Below are positions 7,767 to 16,291 of a DNA stretch of 43,545 nucleotides, piece by piece. This stretch comes from Acidimicrobiaceae bacterium (lineage in GTDB: Bacteria; Actinomycetota; Acidimicrobiia; Acidimicrobiales; Aldehydirespiratoraceae). Numbering within the stretch: position 1 is the first letter of the stretch; the number at the start of each line of letters is the position of its first letter. The notes beneath the pieces are model-generated. The model was not told the origin of the DNA and ran no database searches. It saw only the letters and a list, made by a program, of their open reading frames with translations. The stretch lies in assembly GCA_028819005.1 (NCBI GenBank), contig JAPPMP010000005.1, positions 1 through 43,545 of the forward strand. The letters are read 5' to 3'. A program made the position numbers and the translations under genes.

Positions 7767-8434
7767 GGGCTTTCCTGCGTCGAAACTGGAAGATCTTGGT
7801 TCCTGTAGGAGTGGTTGGACTGGCCATTGCCTACTATCTCGTCTTCGTTTTCTTCGCTTTCCACCTGTTGTTCGTTGACGACAAAGTCAACGAGAGCGGC
7901 CCGCTGTTCGACTCCGGGGCGGTGATGACCAGCGAAGCTGTTCCCGAGCCGAGTGAGCCTGCGCCGAGCGAGCCTGCGCCTGAATCAAGCGAGCCTGCGC
8001 CGAGCGAGCCTGCGCCTGAGCCGAGTGAGCCTGCGCCGAGTGAGCCGGAGTCCAGTGAACCTGAGCCGAGTGGAGTCGAATCCGACGAGCCGCTGGAAGT
8101 CGTGCGGCTGGTGGAAGGATCTTTCATCGACCGCAGTCACCCGACCGAGGGTGTCGCAGTGGTGCTCAATGACGGTACTCAACAGCGGTTCCTTCGGTTT
8201 GAGGACTTCGCCACAGACAATGGTCCCGATCTCAACGTCTACTTGTCGTCGGCTCCGCCCGACGCGTCAGCCGGAGCGTTCGATGATGATTTCGTCGACC
8301 TCGGGGATCTCAAGGGCAACATCGGCGCGCAGAACTATGAGATCCCGACCGATGTGGACCTGAACCACCACTCCACCGTGGTGATCTGGTGTGTTCGTTT
8401 CAGTGTCGCTTTCGGAGCGGCCGAACTCAGCTGA
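7763..8434 (+). CDS. Membrane-anchored DM13-domain protein with Pro-Glu-Ser repeat linker
   Basis: 223 aa. Residues 10-35 form a single hydrophobic anchor (WKILVPVGVVGLAIAYYLVF). Residues 60-107 are a low-complexity linker of SEPAP/PESSEP units. The C-terminal 105 residues are a DM13 (electron-transfer DM13) domain: EGSFIDRSHPTEGVAVV, then FLRFEDFATDNGPDLNVYLS and the closing VVIWCVRFSVAFGAAEL with the conserved Trp-Cys. DM13 domains are proposed to act in extracytoplasmic redox, with the invariant Cys as the candidate reactive residue. The predicted topology is an N-terminal anchor with the domain outside, held away from the membrane by the acidic proline-rich stalk. The ATG at 7763 overlaps the upstream stop (ATGA). 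The gene end overlaps the convergent PAP2 gene by 8 bases. Confidence 0.85.
   Translation: MRAFLRRNWKILVPVGVVGLAIAYYLVFVFFAFHLLFVDDKVNESGPLFDSGAVMTSEAVPEPSEPAPSEPAPESSEPAPSEPAPEPSEPAPSEPESSEPEPSGVESDEPLEVVRLVEGSFIDRSHPTEGVAVVLNDGTQQRFLRFEDFATDNGPDLNVYLSSAPPDASAGAFDDDFVDLGDLKGNIGAQNYEIPTDVDLNHHSTVVIWCVRFSVAFGAAELS
7943..8083 (+). repeat. In-frame tandem repeats encoding a Ser-Glu-Pro-Ala-Pro stalk
   Basis: Degenerate units of gagcctgcgccgagt type (codons for E-P-A-P-S), with CCTGAATCAAGC-like spacers, repeat about nine times between the membrane anchor and the DM13 domain. All units keep frame, so expansion or contraction would only change stalk length. Confidence 0.85.
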
Positions 8435-9230
8435 CCGAACTCAACTCGGATGTCTCAGCTGCACGTTGTCGCTTGCGACGTTCGAGTCTGCGCTGGATGG
8501 GACGATCGGCCAGGATCGCGACATAGACGAGAGCCACCGCGCCCACCACGTCGAGCCACCAATGATTGGCGGTGACCACGACAGCCAGCGTCATTGCGAT
8601 CGGATGGGCGTAGCCGAGCCAACGCCAACGACTCTTGGTCGATGCGGTGATCGCCCAACCTGCGATAAGTGCCCAGCCGACATGAAGCGAAGGCATGGCC
8701 GCGATCTGGTTGGCTGTGTTGGCGATCGTCTCGCTGTCGTAGATCTTGGGACCGTATATCTGGAGCGTGTCCGCGAATCCGTGCTGGGGGAACCAACGAG
8801 GTGGTGCGAGGGGAAAGCTCACATGGATGATCAACGCGGCCACGGTCGATGTGAACAGGACGCGGCGAACTCTGCCGTAGTAGTCGTATTGAGCGACGTA
8901 CAGCCAGGTCAACAGTATTGCCATACCCAAGAAGTGCCCGAAGAAGTAGTAGCGGTTCAGCACCCAGATCAAGGCGTCGTTGCCGATCACCAACGATTGG
9001 AGTCCGACTTCGTTGAATATGCCGATTGCCCGCTCCCAGTCGACAATCCGCTGGGAGTTGAGCAACGCCGTATCGAGTTCGTCCATCGCCAACAGCCGGA
9101 CGAGGCGGTAGAGAACCAAACCGACGGCGATGATCGTGATTTCTCGGGCGAGCGGCCAGCCCCATCGTGAGCGGGCGCGTGTTTCGCGGGGGTCGGGAGA
9201 GCTTCGAGATTCGATTGCCGTCAGGGTCAT
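8427..9230 (-). CDS. PAP2-superfamily membrane phosphatase/transferase (inositolphosphotransferase-like)
   Basis: 267 aa with about six membrane segments. The PAP2 motifs are present as MPSLHVGWAL (catalytic His) and NHWWLDVVGA (His and Asp). This spacing and the WERAIGIFNE segment near the N-terminus match the PAP2_3/Aur1-like group, which transfers or removes phospho-head-groups at the outer face of the membrane. The substrate is unknown; in actinobacteria such proteins are linked to phosphatidylinositol or phosphatidate chemistry. The ATG at 9230 has a GGAG five bases upstream and is preferred over a TTG at 9287 that would add 19 polar residues. It is the likely last gene of a three-gene minus-strand set with the two small genes before it. 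Confidence 0.85.
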   Translation of the reverse strand: MTLTAIESRSSPDPRETRARSRWGWPLAREITIIAVGLVLYRLVRLLAMDELDTALLNSQRIVDWERAIGIFNEVGLQSLVIGNDALIWVLNRYYFFGHFLGMAILLTWLYVAQYDYYGRVRRVLFTSTVAALIIHVSFPLAPPRWFPQHGFADTLQIYGPKIYDSETIANTANQIAAMPSLHVGWALIAGWAITASTKSRWRWLGYAHPIAMTLAVVVTANHWWLDVVGAVALVYVAILADRPIQRRLERRKRQRAAETSELSSVS

Positions 9231-9289
9231 CTTCACTCCAAACGAAGCAGGTTGGCGACCAGTGCGCAAGCGGCCTATCTGATTCAAGA

Positions 9290-9715
9290 CTACTGAATTG
9301 GAATTGTCTCCGCTGAATCCACGGAGCCGAAGAGGTCCGTGTTCCGTCCCTCCAACAGCGACAGAAGGACGCGATCACTCGCCGTCGGGATCGCGAAGGT
9401 TGCTTTCGCCCGAACAATGGCTGTTTCGGTGATCGGTCCGAGCAGGCCGTCGACATCGGAGTCGGAGTCGAGGAAACCCTCGACTCCCAGGAGCCATTGA
9501 AGGGTGCTGACCTCGTCGAAAGTCAACGGCGCTTCGGTGTTGCCGGGCACCTCGCCGATTCTCAAGCTGTCGCTGTCTTCGTCGGGACTTCGGGCGATAA
9601 TCGCTCCCTCGTCCCCGAAAGCCTCGTCAATAACGGGACCGGCGAGTCTCGCGGCGCCCCACAACGCCGCACCTAGGAGAATCAGCAGTGCTACTCCTCG
9701 TATGTGGGTGTCCAT
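9290..9715 (-). CDS. Small membrane-anchored protein with a peptidoglycan-binding-like domain
   Basis: 141 aa. One N-terminal hydrophobic segment (VALLILLGAALWGAARLAG) places the rest outside the cell. Residues 70-105 (STLQWLLGVEGFL, then DVDGLLGPITETAIVRAK) follow the PF01471 peptidoglycan-binding pattern of LQ..L...G, DVDG.[FL]GP.TE.A. A role in attaching to or sensing the cell wall is inference. The ATG at 9715 directly precedes the hydrophobic segment and lies 28 bases after the DUF3039 stop; an upstream GTG/TTG frame at 9766 would overlap that gene. No catalytic domain is present. Confidence 0.6.
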   Translation of the reverse strand: MDTHIRGVALLILLGAALWGAARLAGPVIDEAFGDEGAIIARSPDEDSDSLRIGEVPGNTEAPLTFDEVSTLQWLLGVEGFLDSDSDVDGLLGPITETAIVRAKATFAIPTASDRVLLSLLEGRNTDLFGSVDSAETIPIQ

Positions 9716-9743
9716 TTGTCTCGGCCGGGTACTCGCTAGGCGG

Positions 9744-10001
9744 TCAGTTGGATCTGCGGGCGTCAAGCTCGGCCTTGATCTCGGCGCAAGTCTTGCAGAT
9801 CGGGTATTTCAGCGGATCGCGGCTCGGTACCCAGACTTTTCCGCATATCGCGACCACGGGTGTGCCCTCCACCGTGGCGCGGGTCACGTCGTTGCGGCGC
9901 GCGTAGTGCGAGAACCGGTCGTGATCACCGTCGTCAGTCACCGGGTTGGTGACGGATTCTTCGGTCGGGGTGATCGTCGGGGTCGAAACGGTGTCGGGCA
10001 T
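9744..10001 (-). CDS. DUF3039 family protein
   Basis: 85 aa, soluble. The family signature is clear: DHDRFSHYARRNDV, then GTPVVAICGKVWVPSRDPLK and PICKTCAEI. The CGK and CKTC cysteines could bind a metal. DUF3039 proteins are widespread in actinobacteria and have no established function. The ATG at 10001 has CAGACT six bases before it, a relaxed match to the leaderless-promoter pattern of this window. The first 30 residues are Thr/Pro rich and variable. It heads the small minus-strand set that continues with the anchored peptidoglycan-binding-like protein. Confidence 0.85.
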   Translation of the reverse strand: MPDTVSTPTITPTEESVTNPVTDDGDHDRFSHYARRNDVTRATVEGTPVVAICGKVWVPSRDPLKYPICKTCAEIKAELDARRSN

Positions 10002-10056
10002 GAATCAAGTCTGCCTCAATCGCAGTGGTTCAGCGCAGATTCGGTTCCAGTACTCG

Positions 10057-12342
10057 CTAAACCTTCTCTAGTCGGGCCCGCACATGCTTGTGCCAGGGGG
10101 TCCCCGCGAACCAGTCGCGGTCTTCCTCCGAGGTCAGTTCGTTGGGCGAAACACCAAGATCGGTTTCATCGGCGACGCTGGGATAAGTGAGTCCCTGGCC
10201 GTTGGGCAGTGACACATGACCGGGTTGCAACGTCGAAGAGATCTCGATCTCGGTGACGGTCTCTCCGCGCTTGGTTGTGAGCCTTACCTTTCCTCCGTCG
10301 TCCAGACCGAGACTTTCAGCGTCTTCGGGATTGATCCGCAAACCTGTGCCCGGGTTTTTCCGGCGCCACTGCGGATCTCGAATGGCGGTGTTCGCCGTGT
10401 AGGAACGGCGCTCACCGGCCGACAGGACGAACGGATAGTCGTCGCTCTGGTCGCGGGGATCGGTCGTCGCCAGCGAAGCGAACTCCTCCTGCAGCTCTTC
10501 GATCATCAGGTTGATCTTGTGGTCGGGCGTTCGCATCCGTTCCCAAGTCTGTTCGTAAGGATCGGTCGAGAAGACCATGCCGCTGGCAGAAGTGAAGATC
10601 TTCTCGAACAAGGCGTCTCCCAGCGCAAGTCCCTCGCCTTCAATACCGGCACGCCGGGCAGCTTCAGGATCTTGGGACACGAAAATCTGGGACAGCCCCC
10701 ACATCACCGCAGCAACTTCGTTGCCCTCACCCAAAGTCGGTCCCAGTGTTTCGTAGAGCACGACAGGTGTGTACTTGCCGAGTTCGGGGTTGTCGGCGAG
10801 CGTGGCGAAGAACGCCTCGCCGTAGGCTTCTCGGCCCTGTGCGGCAGCGGCTTTGAGAGGCGCCAGGTCCTCGTCGTCGTAAGCGCCGAGTTCGCGGCAG
10901 AGCCGACGGTGGATTTCTGCTTCTGTCAGCGTGCCCTCAAGCGGTTCGAAGATCGGTTGGCGCAGGTGGAAGTAGTTGTCGGGGAACTCGGTCGTGAAGA
11001 ACGTGGCTTCCCATTTTTCGTACTGGGAACAAGCAGGGAGCACGTAGTCGGCCTCTCGGGCGGTTTCAGTCATGGCCACATCGATGACCACCACGAAGTC
11101 GAGGGCACGGAACGCCTCGCGCATCCGCTGAGAGTCGGCCAGGGAGTGGATCGGATTGCTGGACTCGACGATCATCGCCCGGAAACGGTCTGGGTGGTCG
11201 GTGAGGATCTCGCCTGGAATGTTGTTGCAGGCGATCAGGCCGCCGAGGATTCGGTGACCACCGACGGGACTTTGGCCTTTGCTGCCGCCGCCTGCGAGTT
11301 TGCCCATGCGCGTGTGAAGGTTCATCCCGCCCTTGTTGCCGAAGTTGCCTGTGAGGATGTAAACCAACTTCTCGAGCCACGAATTGAGCGTTGAGTGTGG
11401 CGCCATCTGGATGCCGAGATCTTCGAATATGGCGCAGCTCTTGGCGTTGGCGATCGTGGTCGTCGCGTGACGCACCTCGGCGCTGGGCACGCCGGCTTTC
11501 TCGCACCATTGCTCGATATCGACGATCGACAACATCTCGGTCAGGTCATCGAAGCGGTTGGCGTGGCGCGCCAGCCATTTGCGGTCCGCCAACCCTTCGC
11601 TGACAAGGATCTTCAACATGGCCCCGAGCAGCCAGGCATCGGCGCCTGGACGCACCTGGAGATGAATGTCCGCCAAATCTGCGGTTTCGGTGCGGCGCGG
11701 GTCGATCACGATCAGGTGCCGGTCGGGATCGTTGGAGATTTCTTTGAGGATCACCCGGGCCCGAGGGAAACCGTGGCTGTGCCAGGGATTCTTGCCCACG
11801 AAGACGGCGCATTCGCTGTGATGGAAGTCGGGAGACGTGTGGCACGACATCGCACCGTACAGCTGGCCGTCGACCCAGAACTCGCCGGTCTTCTCCTGGG
11901 CCAGCGCATTGGACTGGTAGCGCATACCGAGAGCCTTGCGAGTCGCCCCGGAGAACCCGCCGGGAAGGTGGTTGCCCTGAGCGCCGCCTCCGTAGTAGAA
12001 GATCTTCTCCCCGCCATGGCCATCACGGACTTCGGCCAGCCCGGCGGCCACTTCGCGAATGGCCGTGTCCCAGTCGATCTCCTCATATGTTCCGTCGGTC
12101 CGGCGCCGCAGCGGAGCGCTCAGGCGGTCCTCGCCGTTCTGGTAGTGGTCTAGGCGCAGCGCTTTTTCGCAGGTATAACCCCTGGATCCCGGGTGGGCTT
12201 TGTCACCCCGTACCCGAATGATCCGTCTCTGGTCGATTTTGATCTCCACGCCGCAGTTGATACTGCACAACATGCACGCCGTCTGACGCCACTCGCTCGA
12301 GTCTTTGGCACCAGCCCTGTTTGTGGAACTTGAGTGACTCAT
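10057..12342 (-). CDS. Molybdopterin-dependent oxidoreductase (formate dehydrogenase alpha/BisC-like)
   Basis: 761 aa. The N-terminal [4Fe-4S] motif is CMLCSINC, with the fourth Cys in GYTCEKA. The bis-MGD-binding core follows (VFVGKNPWHSHGFPRA, VIDPRRTETADLADIHL) and the C-terminal dinucleotide-binding barrel includes SAGERRSYTANT and RINPEDAESLGL. The enzyme transfers electrons between a small organic or inorganic substrate and an unknown partner. A Cys (AMSCHTSPD) lies in the region where formate dehydrogenases carry Cys or Sec, but assigning it as the Mo ligand needs an alignment. There is no Tat signal peptide, so the protein is cytoplasmic. No FdhD or partner subunit is adjacent, as is common for stand-alone members. 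The ATG at 12342 is preceded by AAGGAC. It is divergent from the RarD-like gene. Confidence 0.88.
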   Translation of the reverse strand: MSHSSSTNRAGAKDSSEWRQTACMLCSINCGVEIKIDQRRIIRVRGDKAHPGSRGYTCEKALRLDHYQNGEDRLSAPLRRRTDGTYEEIDWDTAIREVAAGLAEVRDGHGGEKIFYYGGGAQGNHLPGGFSGATRKALGMRYQSNALAQEKTGEFWVDGQLYGAMSCHTSPDFHHSECAVFVGKNPWHSHGFPRARVILKEISNDPDRHLIVIDPRRTETADLADIHLQVRPGADAWLLGAMLKILVSEGLADRKWLARHANRFDDLTEMLSIVDIEQWCEKAGVPSAEVRHATTTIANAKSCAIFEDLGIQMAPHSTLNSWLEKLVYILTGNFGNKGGMNLHTRMGKLAGGGSKGQSPVGGHRILGGLIACNNIPGEILTDHPDRFRAMIVESSNPIHSLADSQRMREAFRALDFVVVIDVAMTETAREADYVLPACSQYEKWEATFFTTEFPDNYFHLRQPIFEPLEGTLTEAEIHRRLCRELGAYDDEDLAPLKAAAAQGREAYGEAFFATLADNPELGKYTPVVLYETLGPTLGEGNEVAAVMWGLSQIFVSQDPEAARRAGIEGEGLALGDALFEKIFTSASGMVFSTDPYEQTWERMRTPDHKINLMIEELQEEFASLATTDPRDQSDDYPFVLSAGERRSYTANTAIRDPQWRRKNPGTGLRINPEDAESLGLDDGGKVRLTTKRGETVTEIEISSTLQPGHVSLPNGQGLTYPSVADETDLGVSPNELTSEEDRDWFAGTPWHKHVRARLEKV

Positions 12343-12382
12343 AGTTTTCTCTGGTCCTTGCGTTTCGGCTGGCGAGTAAGCG

Positions 12383-12388
12383 TAGCGT
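12383..12388 (+). promoter_or_regulatory. -10 box of a leaderless promoter (rarD-like gene)
   Basis: TAGCGT, then six bases, then the GTG start at 12395. No Shine-Dalgarno is present, so transcription is expected to begin at or next to the start codon. Confidence 0.5.
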
Positions 12389-12394
12389 GAGCCG

Positions 12395-13303
12395 GTGAAC
12401 AGAGGAGCATTGCTCGGTATCGGGGCCTATCTGTTGTGGGGCCTTTCGCCGATCTACTGGCGAATCGAAGGCGACGTGCCCGTGTTCGACGTGATCTTGT
12501 GGCGCACTGCGGCCGCGGCTGCGATGTTGATTGGCTGGCAGATGGGCACAGGGTCATTGACGCGGCTGAGGTCGTTGGTTGCTGCACCGCGGGCTCGACT
12601 CATGTTCGTGGCGACGTCGTTGTTGCTGGCCTCCAACTGGGTCACCTTCATCTGGTTGGTGGGATCTGAGCGGGTCCTGGAGGTGAGCCTCGGTTACTTC
12701 ATGACTCCGCTGATGAACGTTCTGCTCGGTGTGGTCGTGCTCCGGGAACGCCTGCGGCTCGTGCCGATGTTGACGGTTTGTGTGGCCGCGTGCGGGGTGC
12801 TTGTGCTGGCTCTCGACGTTGGCGGTGTTCCCTGGGCGGCGCTCTATCTGGGAGGTTCGTTCGCGGTCTATGGTCTTTTCCGCAAGACTTCGCCGGCGGG
12901 TTCCATTGACGGTTTGACTCTGGAGATGCTCGTGCTGCTGCCTGTCGTGTTGTGCCTGCTGGGATTCAGGGCGCTCAGCGGTGACGGCGTCTTCGGTCTG
13001 TCCGACGTCGGTCTCGATATCTGGCTGATAGGCGCAGGAGCGATGACCATCGCACCGCTGCTGTTGTTTGCTGCTTCCGCGCGGCGTATCGAACTTTGGG
13101 TCGTCGGCATGCTCCAGTTCCTTGCGCCGACGATCCAGTTCTTCTTGGGAGCGCTGTTGTGGGACGAATCCTGGAGCGGTGGACAGGCAGTCGGCTTCGT
13201 CTGTATCTGGCTGGCACTCATTGCGTTCGTGGCCGACACCGGCACCCAGATCCTCCGCGCCAAACGATCGACGATTCCGACCAACCCGACGCCGTCAGTC
13301 TGA
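12395..13303 (+). CDS. rarD: RarD-like EamA transporter of the drug/metabolite superfamily
   Basis: 302 aa with ten predicted membrane helices in two EamA repeats. The opening GIGAYLLWGLSPIYWRI, the WRT in helix 2, and NWVTFIWLVGSERVLEVSLGYFMTPLMNVLLG (positions 12636-12731) are typical of RarD. The second half ends with the family's LWDES-x-(12)-CIWLAL region. RarD is named from a chloramphenicol-sensitivity association in Pseudomonas; its physiological substrate is not firmly known. The start is GTG at 12395 with a TAGCGT box immediately upstream. It converges with the alpha/beta hydrolase gene across 17 bases. Confidence 0.85.
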   Translation: MNRGALLGIGAYLLWGLSPIYWRIEGDVPVFDVILWRTAAAAAMLIGWQMGTGSLTRLRSLVAAPRARLMFVATSLLLASNWVTFIWLVGSERVLEVSLGYFMTPLMNVLLGVVVLRERLRLVPMLTVCVAACGVLVLALDVGGVPWAALYLGGSFAVYGLFRKTSPAGSIDGLTLEMLVLLPVVLCLLGFRALSGDGVFGLSDVGLDIWLIGAGAMTIAPLLLFAASARRIELWVVGMLQFLAPTIQFFLGALLWDESWSGGQAVGFVCIWLALIAFVADTGTQILRAKRSTIPTNPTPSV

Positions 13304-13320
13304 AGCAGTTCCGCTGAAGC

Positions 13321-14214
13321 TCACGGTGTCGGCGTGAGCGCGCGGGCGCGCTCAATGTTGGCAACGATCACGTCGCACAGCTCCTGCCAGCGTGGGCGGG
13401 GCAGGTCGTGGCCCGTGTCGGGCAGCATCAACAGGCGAGAACTGGGGATCGCCCGTGCGGTGGCGATACCGCCGCTGGGTTTCACGAGCGGGTCTTTCAT
13501 ACCGTGAACCACGAGCGTCGGAACGGTCACCTGCGCGAGTCGCTTCGTGCGATCCGGGCTGGCGCCGATGGCAGCAGCCTGGCGAGCGGTACCAGTGGGA
13601 GTGAAGCTTCGCTGCACTGAAGCGGTCGCGTTCAAGCGGTGGCTCTCTGCGTCGAAGTGATCGCCCGAGATGGCTCGGAAAATCCTCACCGATTCGTCCG
13701 CCGCGCTCTTGATCGTCGGTTCTGGTCTTCTCCAGAGCTTGCGGATCAGCGACGGTGCAATGCCTCCAGATTTGGGATCTCCGGGTTTGCTGGCGATCGA
13801 GCAGAGGCTGCGCACCTTGTTCGGGTGGTTGACGGCCATCGCCTGGGCGATCATGCCGCCCATCGAGATCCCGACGACGTGCGCCGAATCGATGTTGAGA
13901 ACGCCCAGCAGTTGGGCGGCGTCAACCGCCATGTCCTCAACCGTGTAACCGACGCCGCGAAGAGGCCGTCTGCTCAGCATCGACATCATCGACTTGCGCA
14001 TCGTCGGCGGTTCCCAATCAGATTGAGACGACAGGCCCGCATCGCGATTGTCGAAGCGGATGACCTGGTAGCCGCGGGCTGTGAACAGGTCGACGAACTC
14101 CTCAGGCCAGTCGATGAGCTGCCCACCGAGTCCCATTATGAACAGGATCGGCTCGCCATCCCCTCGCATTTCGTATTCGATGGTTATCCCGTTTGACACT
14201 TCGACGCTGGCCAT
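13321..14214 (-). CDS. Alpha/beta-fold hydrolase
   Basis: 297 aa, about the standard single-domain length. The nucleophile elbow is GISMGG, the oxyanion region FIMGLGG, the acid HGMKDPLVKP and the catalytic His DTGHDLPRP. This order fits the epoxide hydrolase/lactonase/esterase-like group that includes 3-oxoadipate enol-lactonase relatives, but substrate cannot be assigned. It follows the acetoacetyl-CoA synthetase gene on the same strand but has its own TAAAGT box six bases before the ATG at 14214, so it is probably also transcribed alone from inside the 25-base gap. Confidence 0.85.
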   Translation of the reverse strand: MASVEVSNGITIEYEMRGDGEPILFIMGLGGQLIDWPEEFVDLFTARGYQVIRFDNRDAGLSSQSDWEPPTMRKSMMSMLSRRPLRGVGYTVEDMAVDAAQLLGVLNIDSAHVVGISMGGMIAQAMAVNHPNKVRSLCSIASKPGDPKSGGIAPSLIRKLWRRPEPTIKSAADESVRIFRAISGDHFDAESHRLNATASVQRSFTPTGTARQAAAIGASPDRTKRLAQVTVPTLVVHGMKDPLVKPSGGIATARAIPSSRLLMLPDTGHDLPRPRWQELCDVIVANIERARALTPTP

Positions 14215-14220
14215 ACGGCG

Positions 14221-14226
14221 ACTTTA
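14221..14226 (-). promoter_or_regulatory. -10 box of a leaderless promoter (alpha/beta hydrolase)
   Basis: On the minus strand TAAAGT, then six bases, then ATG at 14214; no Shine-Dalgarno. Confidence 0.5.
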
Positions 14227-14239
14227 CTGTGCCCACGGG

Positions 14240-16198
14240 TCAATCCAAGCGGGACTCCGGAATTGCCGGGTGGTTGCGGAACTCGTCCAGAGCCTCCGGG
14301 TTGGCCAACGCTTCGGTATTGGTGACTTCGTCGCCGTCTACGACGGCCTTGACTGCCAACTCGACGATCTTGCCGCTACGGGTGCGGGGAATCTCGATGA
14401 CCTGACCGATCACCGCCGGGACATGTCGTGGAGTCGCGCCGGTGCGTACGGTGGTCTTGATTCGATTCGTGAGTTCTTCATCCAACGAAGATCCCTCGGC
14501 CAACACGACGAAACAGACGATACGGGTGTCGCTTTCGTGCCTTTGGCCGATAACGACGCTCTCGACCACTTCTGGGACCTTGTCGAGCTGGCGGTATATC
14601 TCGGCTGTGCCGATGCGGACACCCCCTGGATTGAGGGTGGAGTCAGAACGGCCATGGATAATGAACCCACCGTGTTCGGTCCGTACAGCGAAGTCTCCTT
14701 GGTGCCAGACCCCCGGAATTCGCTGGAAATAGGCTGCCTTGTAACGGGCACCGTCGGGGTCGTCGCCAAAACCGAGGGGCATCGACGGGAACGCGTTGCG
14801 ACACACCAACTCACCTCTGACCCCAGCGTCCAGTGAGTTGCCGAGTTCGTCGACCACATCAATATCAAGCCCCAGCGCGGCGCGCTGGATCTCACCCGCG
14901 TAGACCGGGCTGGTCGGATCGCCGGCGACGAGACATCCGCAAAGATCAGTGCCCCCTGAGATCGAGGCCAGATGCAGGTCTGGTTTGACCCGCTCATAAA
15001 CGGTCCGAAAGCCTTCGGGCGAAAGCGGAGAACCGGTGGATGTCATGGTTCGGACGCTGGTGAGGTCATGTGTTTCCACAGGTCGCAGATCGGACTTGCC
15101 GAGGGCTTCAATGAACTTCGCAGAGGTGCCGAAGAGAGTGATCTCGGCGCTGTCGGCCAGGTCGAAGAGCCGGTTGCCGTCTGGGTACATGGGCGCGCCG
15201 TCGTAGAGCACGAGGGTCGCCCCTGAAGCCAGACCGGAGACCTGCCAGTTCCACATCATCCACCCGGCGGTGGTGTAGTAGAACACCCGGTCGCCGCTTC
15301 TGATGTCGCAGTGCAGTTGATGTTCAACCAAGTGTTTCAGCAGGACCCCGCCGCTGCGGTGGACGATGCACTTCGGTTTTCCGGTGGTTCCTGAGGAGAA
15401 CAGCACGTACCAGGGGTGATCGAAACCGAAACGGGTGAATGTCGGCTCGGTCGGCTCGATGCCGTCGACAAAGTCGTCCAGTGCGACGGCATCGGCTGCG
15501 CCCCGGAGGCCACCGTCGCCCAGATGCGGTACGACGACGGTCTGCTCCACCGACGGGAGCGCAGCCCGGAGGGCGCCAAGCGGCTCGAGCCGGTCGTGGG
15601 TCTTGCCGTTGTAGCTGTAGGCATCGCACGCGAACAAGAGTTTCGGCTTGACCTGACCGAACCTGTCGACCACCCCGTCGACCCCGAAATCGGGTGAGGT
15701 CGAGGTGAACACCGCCCCGATCGAGGCGGTCGCCAACATCACGGCGACGGTCTCGATGATGTGCGGCAGCCATGCGGCGACACAGTCTCCGGGGCCCACG
15801 CCCGCTCGTCTCATGGCGACCTGGAGTCGCCCGACAAGCAGCCGAAGTTCACTGCCGCTGATCTCTTTGTAGAACGAGGGGTCTTCGCCGAACGACAACA
15901 ACGCGGGCTGGTTGCTTGCCACGGAAGCCAGCAGGTTCTCGGCCACGTTGAGGGAAGCGTCGGGAAAGAACCGAGTTTTCCAGAATGGCTCCGCCCCTTC
16001 GATGATCCGGTTGCCCCGATCGCCGACCATGCCCAGTTCATCCCAGGCCGCAGCCCAGAAATCAGCTGGCTTTGCAACTGACCAGGCGTGCAACTCTTCA
16101 TAAGTCGCGAACCCGTGACGGGCCGCGAACGCAGCCATGTTGGTGCGGTCGGCGCGGGCTGCCGACGGCGACCACAAAGCCGATCCAGACGCGTTCAC
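14240..16198 (-). CDS. Acetoacetyl-CoA synthetase (acetoacetate-CoA ligase)
   Basis: 652 aa, the usual length of this ANL-superfamily enzyme. It activates acetoacetate with ATP and CoA to acetoacetyl-CoA, linking ketone bodies to beta-oxidation or polyhydroxyalkanoate/isoprenoid routes. The N-terminal ACAS-like domain reads FAARHGFATYEELHAWSV and ADFWAAAWDELGMVGDRG. The AMP-binding motif is LFSSGTTGKPKCIVH, then WMMWNWQVSGLASGATLVLYDG, GGTDLCGC and the C-terminal RTRSGKIVELAVK with the catalytic Lys. The GGTDLCGC and WMMWN segments favour acetoacetate-CoA ligase over acetyl-CoA synthetase. The start is GTG at 16198 with a TATGGT box six bases upstream. Confidence 0.88.
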   Translation of the reverse strand: MNASGSALWSPSAARADRTNMAAFAARHGFATYEELHAWSVAKPADFWAAAWDELGMVGDRGNRIIEGAEPFWKTRFFPDASLNVAENLLASVASNQPALLSFGEDPSFYKEISGSELRLLVGRLQVAMRRAGVGPGDCVAAWLPHIIETVAVMLATASIGAVFTSTSPDFGVDGVVDRFGQVKPKLLFACDAYSYNGKTHDRLEPLGALRAALPSVEQTVVVPHLGDGGLRGAADAVALDDFVDGIEPTEPTFTRFGFDHPWYVLFSSGTTGKPKCIVHRSGGVLLKHLVEHQLHCDIRSGDRVFYYTTAGWMMWNWQVSGLASGATLVLYDGAPMYPDGNRLFDLADSAEITLFGTSAKFIEALGKSDLRPVETHDLTSVRTMTSTGSPLSPEGFRTVYERVKPDLHLASISGGTDLCGCLVAGDPTSPVYAGEIQRAALGLDIDVVDELGNSLDAGVRGELVCRNAFPSMPLGFGDDPDGARYKAAYFQRIPGVWHQGDFAVRTEHGGFIIHGRSDSTLNPGGVRIGTAEIYRQLDKVPEVVESVVIGQRHESDTRIVCFVVLAEGSSLDEELTNRIKTTVRTGATPRHVPAVIGQVIEIPRTRSGKIVELAVKAVVDGDEVTNTEALANPEALDEFRNHPAIPESRLD

Positions 16199-16204
16199 GG
16201 CGGC

Positions 16205-16210
16205 ACCATA
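16205..16210 (-). promoter_or_regulatory. -10 box of a leaderless promoter (acetoacetyl-CoA synthetase)
   Basis: On the minus strand TATGGT, then six bases, then GTG at 16198; no Shine-Dalgarno. Confidence 0.5.
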
Positions 16211-16291
16211 CCACCGGCCCGGAGGCCGATTCGCAATGGCTCACACGGCACGATCGCGCGGCTGGTCAATCAGCGTTCCAGAGTTGTTCGG

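Noticed and set aside
7943..8083. Repeat array resembling a small CRISPR
   Set aside because: The repeats are contiguous, degenerate and in frame as Pro/Glu/Ser codons, with no unique spacers.
10216..12153. Long plus-strand open frames opposite the molybdopterin oxidoreductase
   Set aside because: Antisense shadows caused by high G+C; the minus-strand frame has the Fe-S and bis-MGD motifs.
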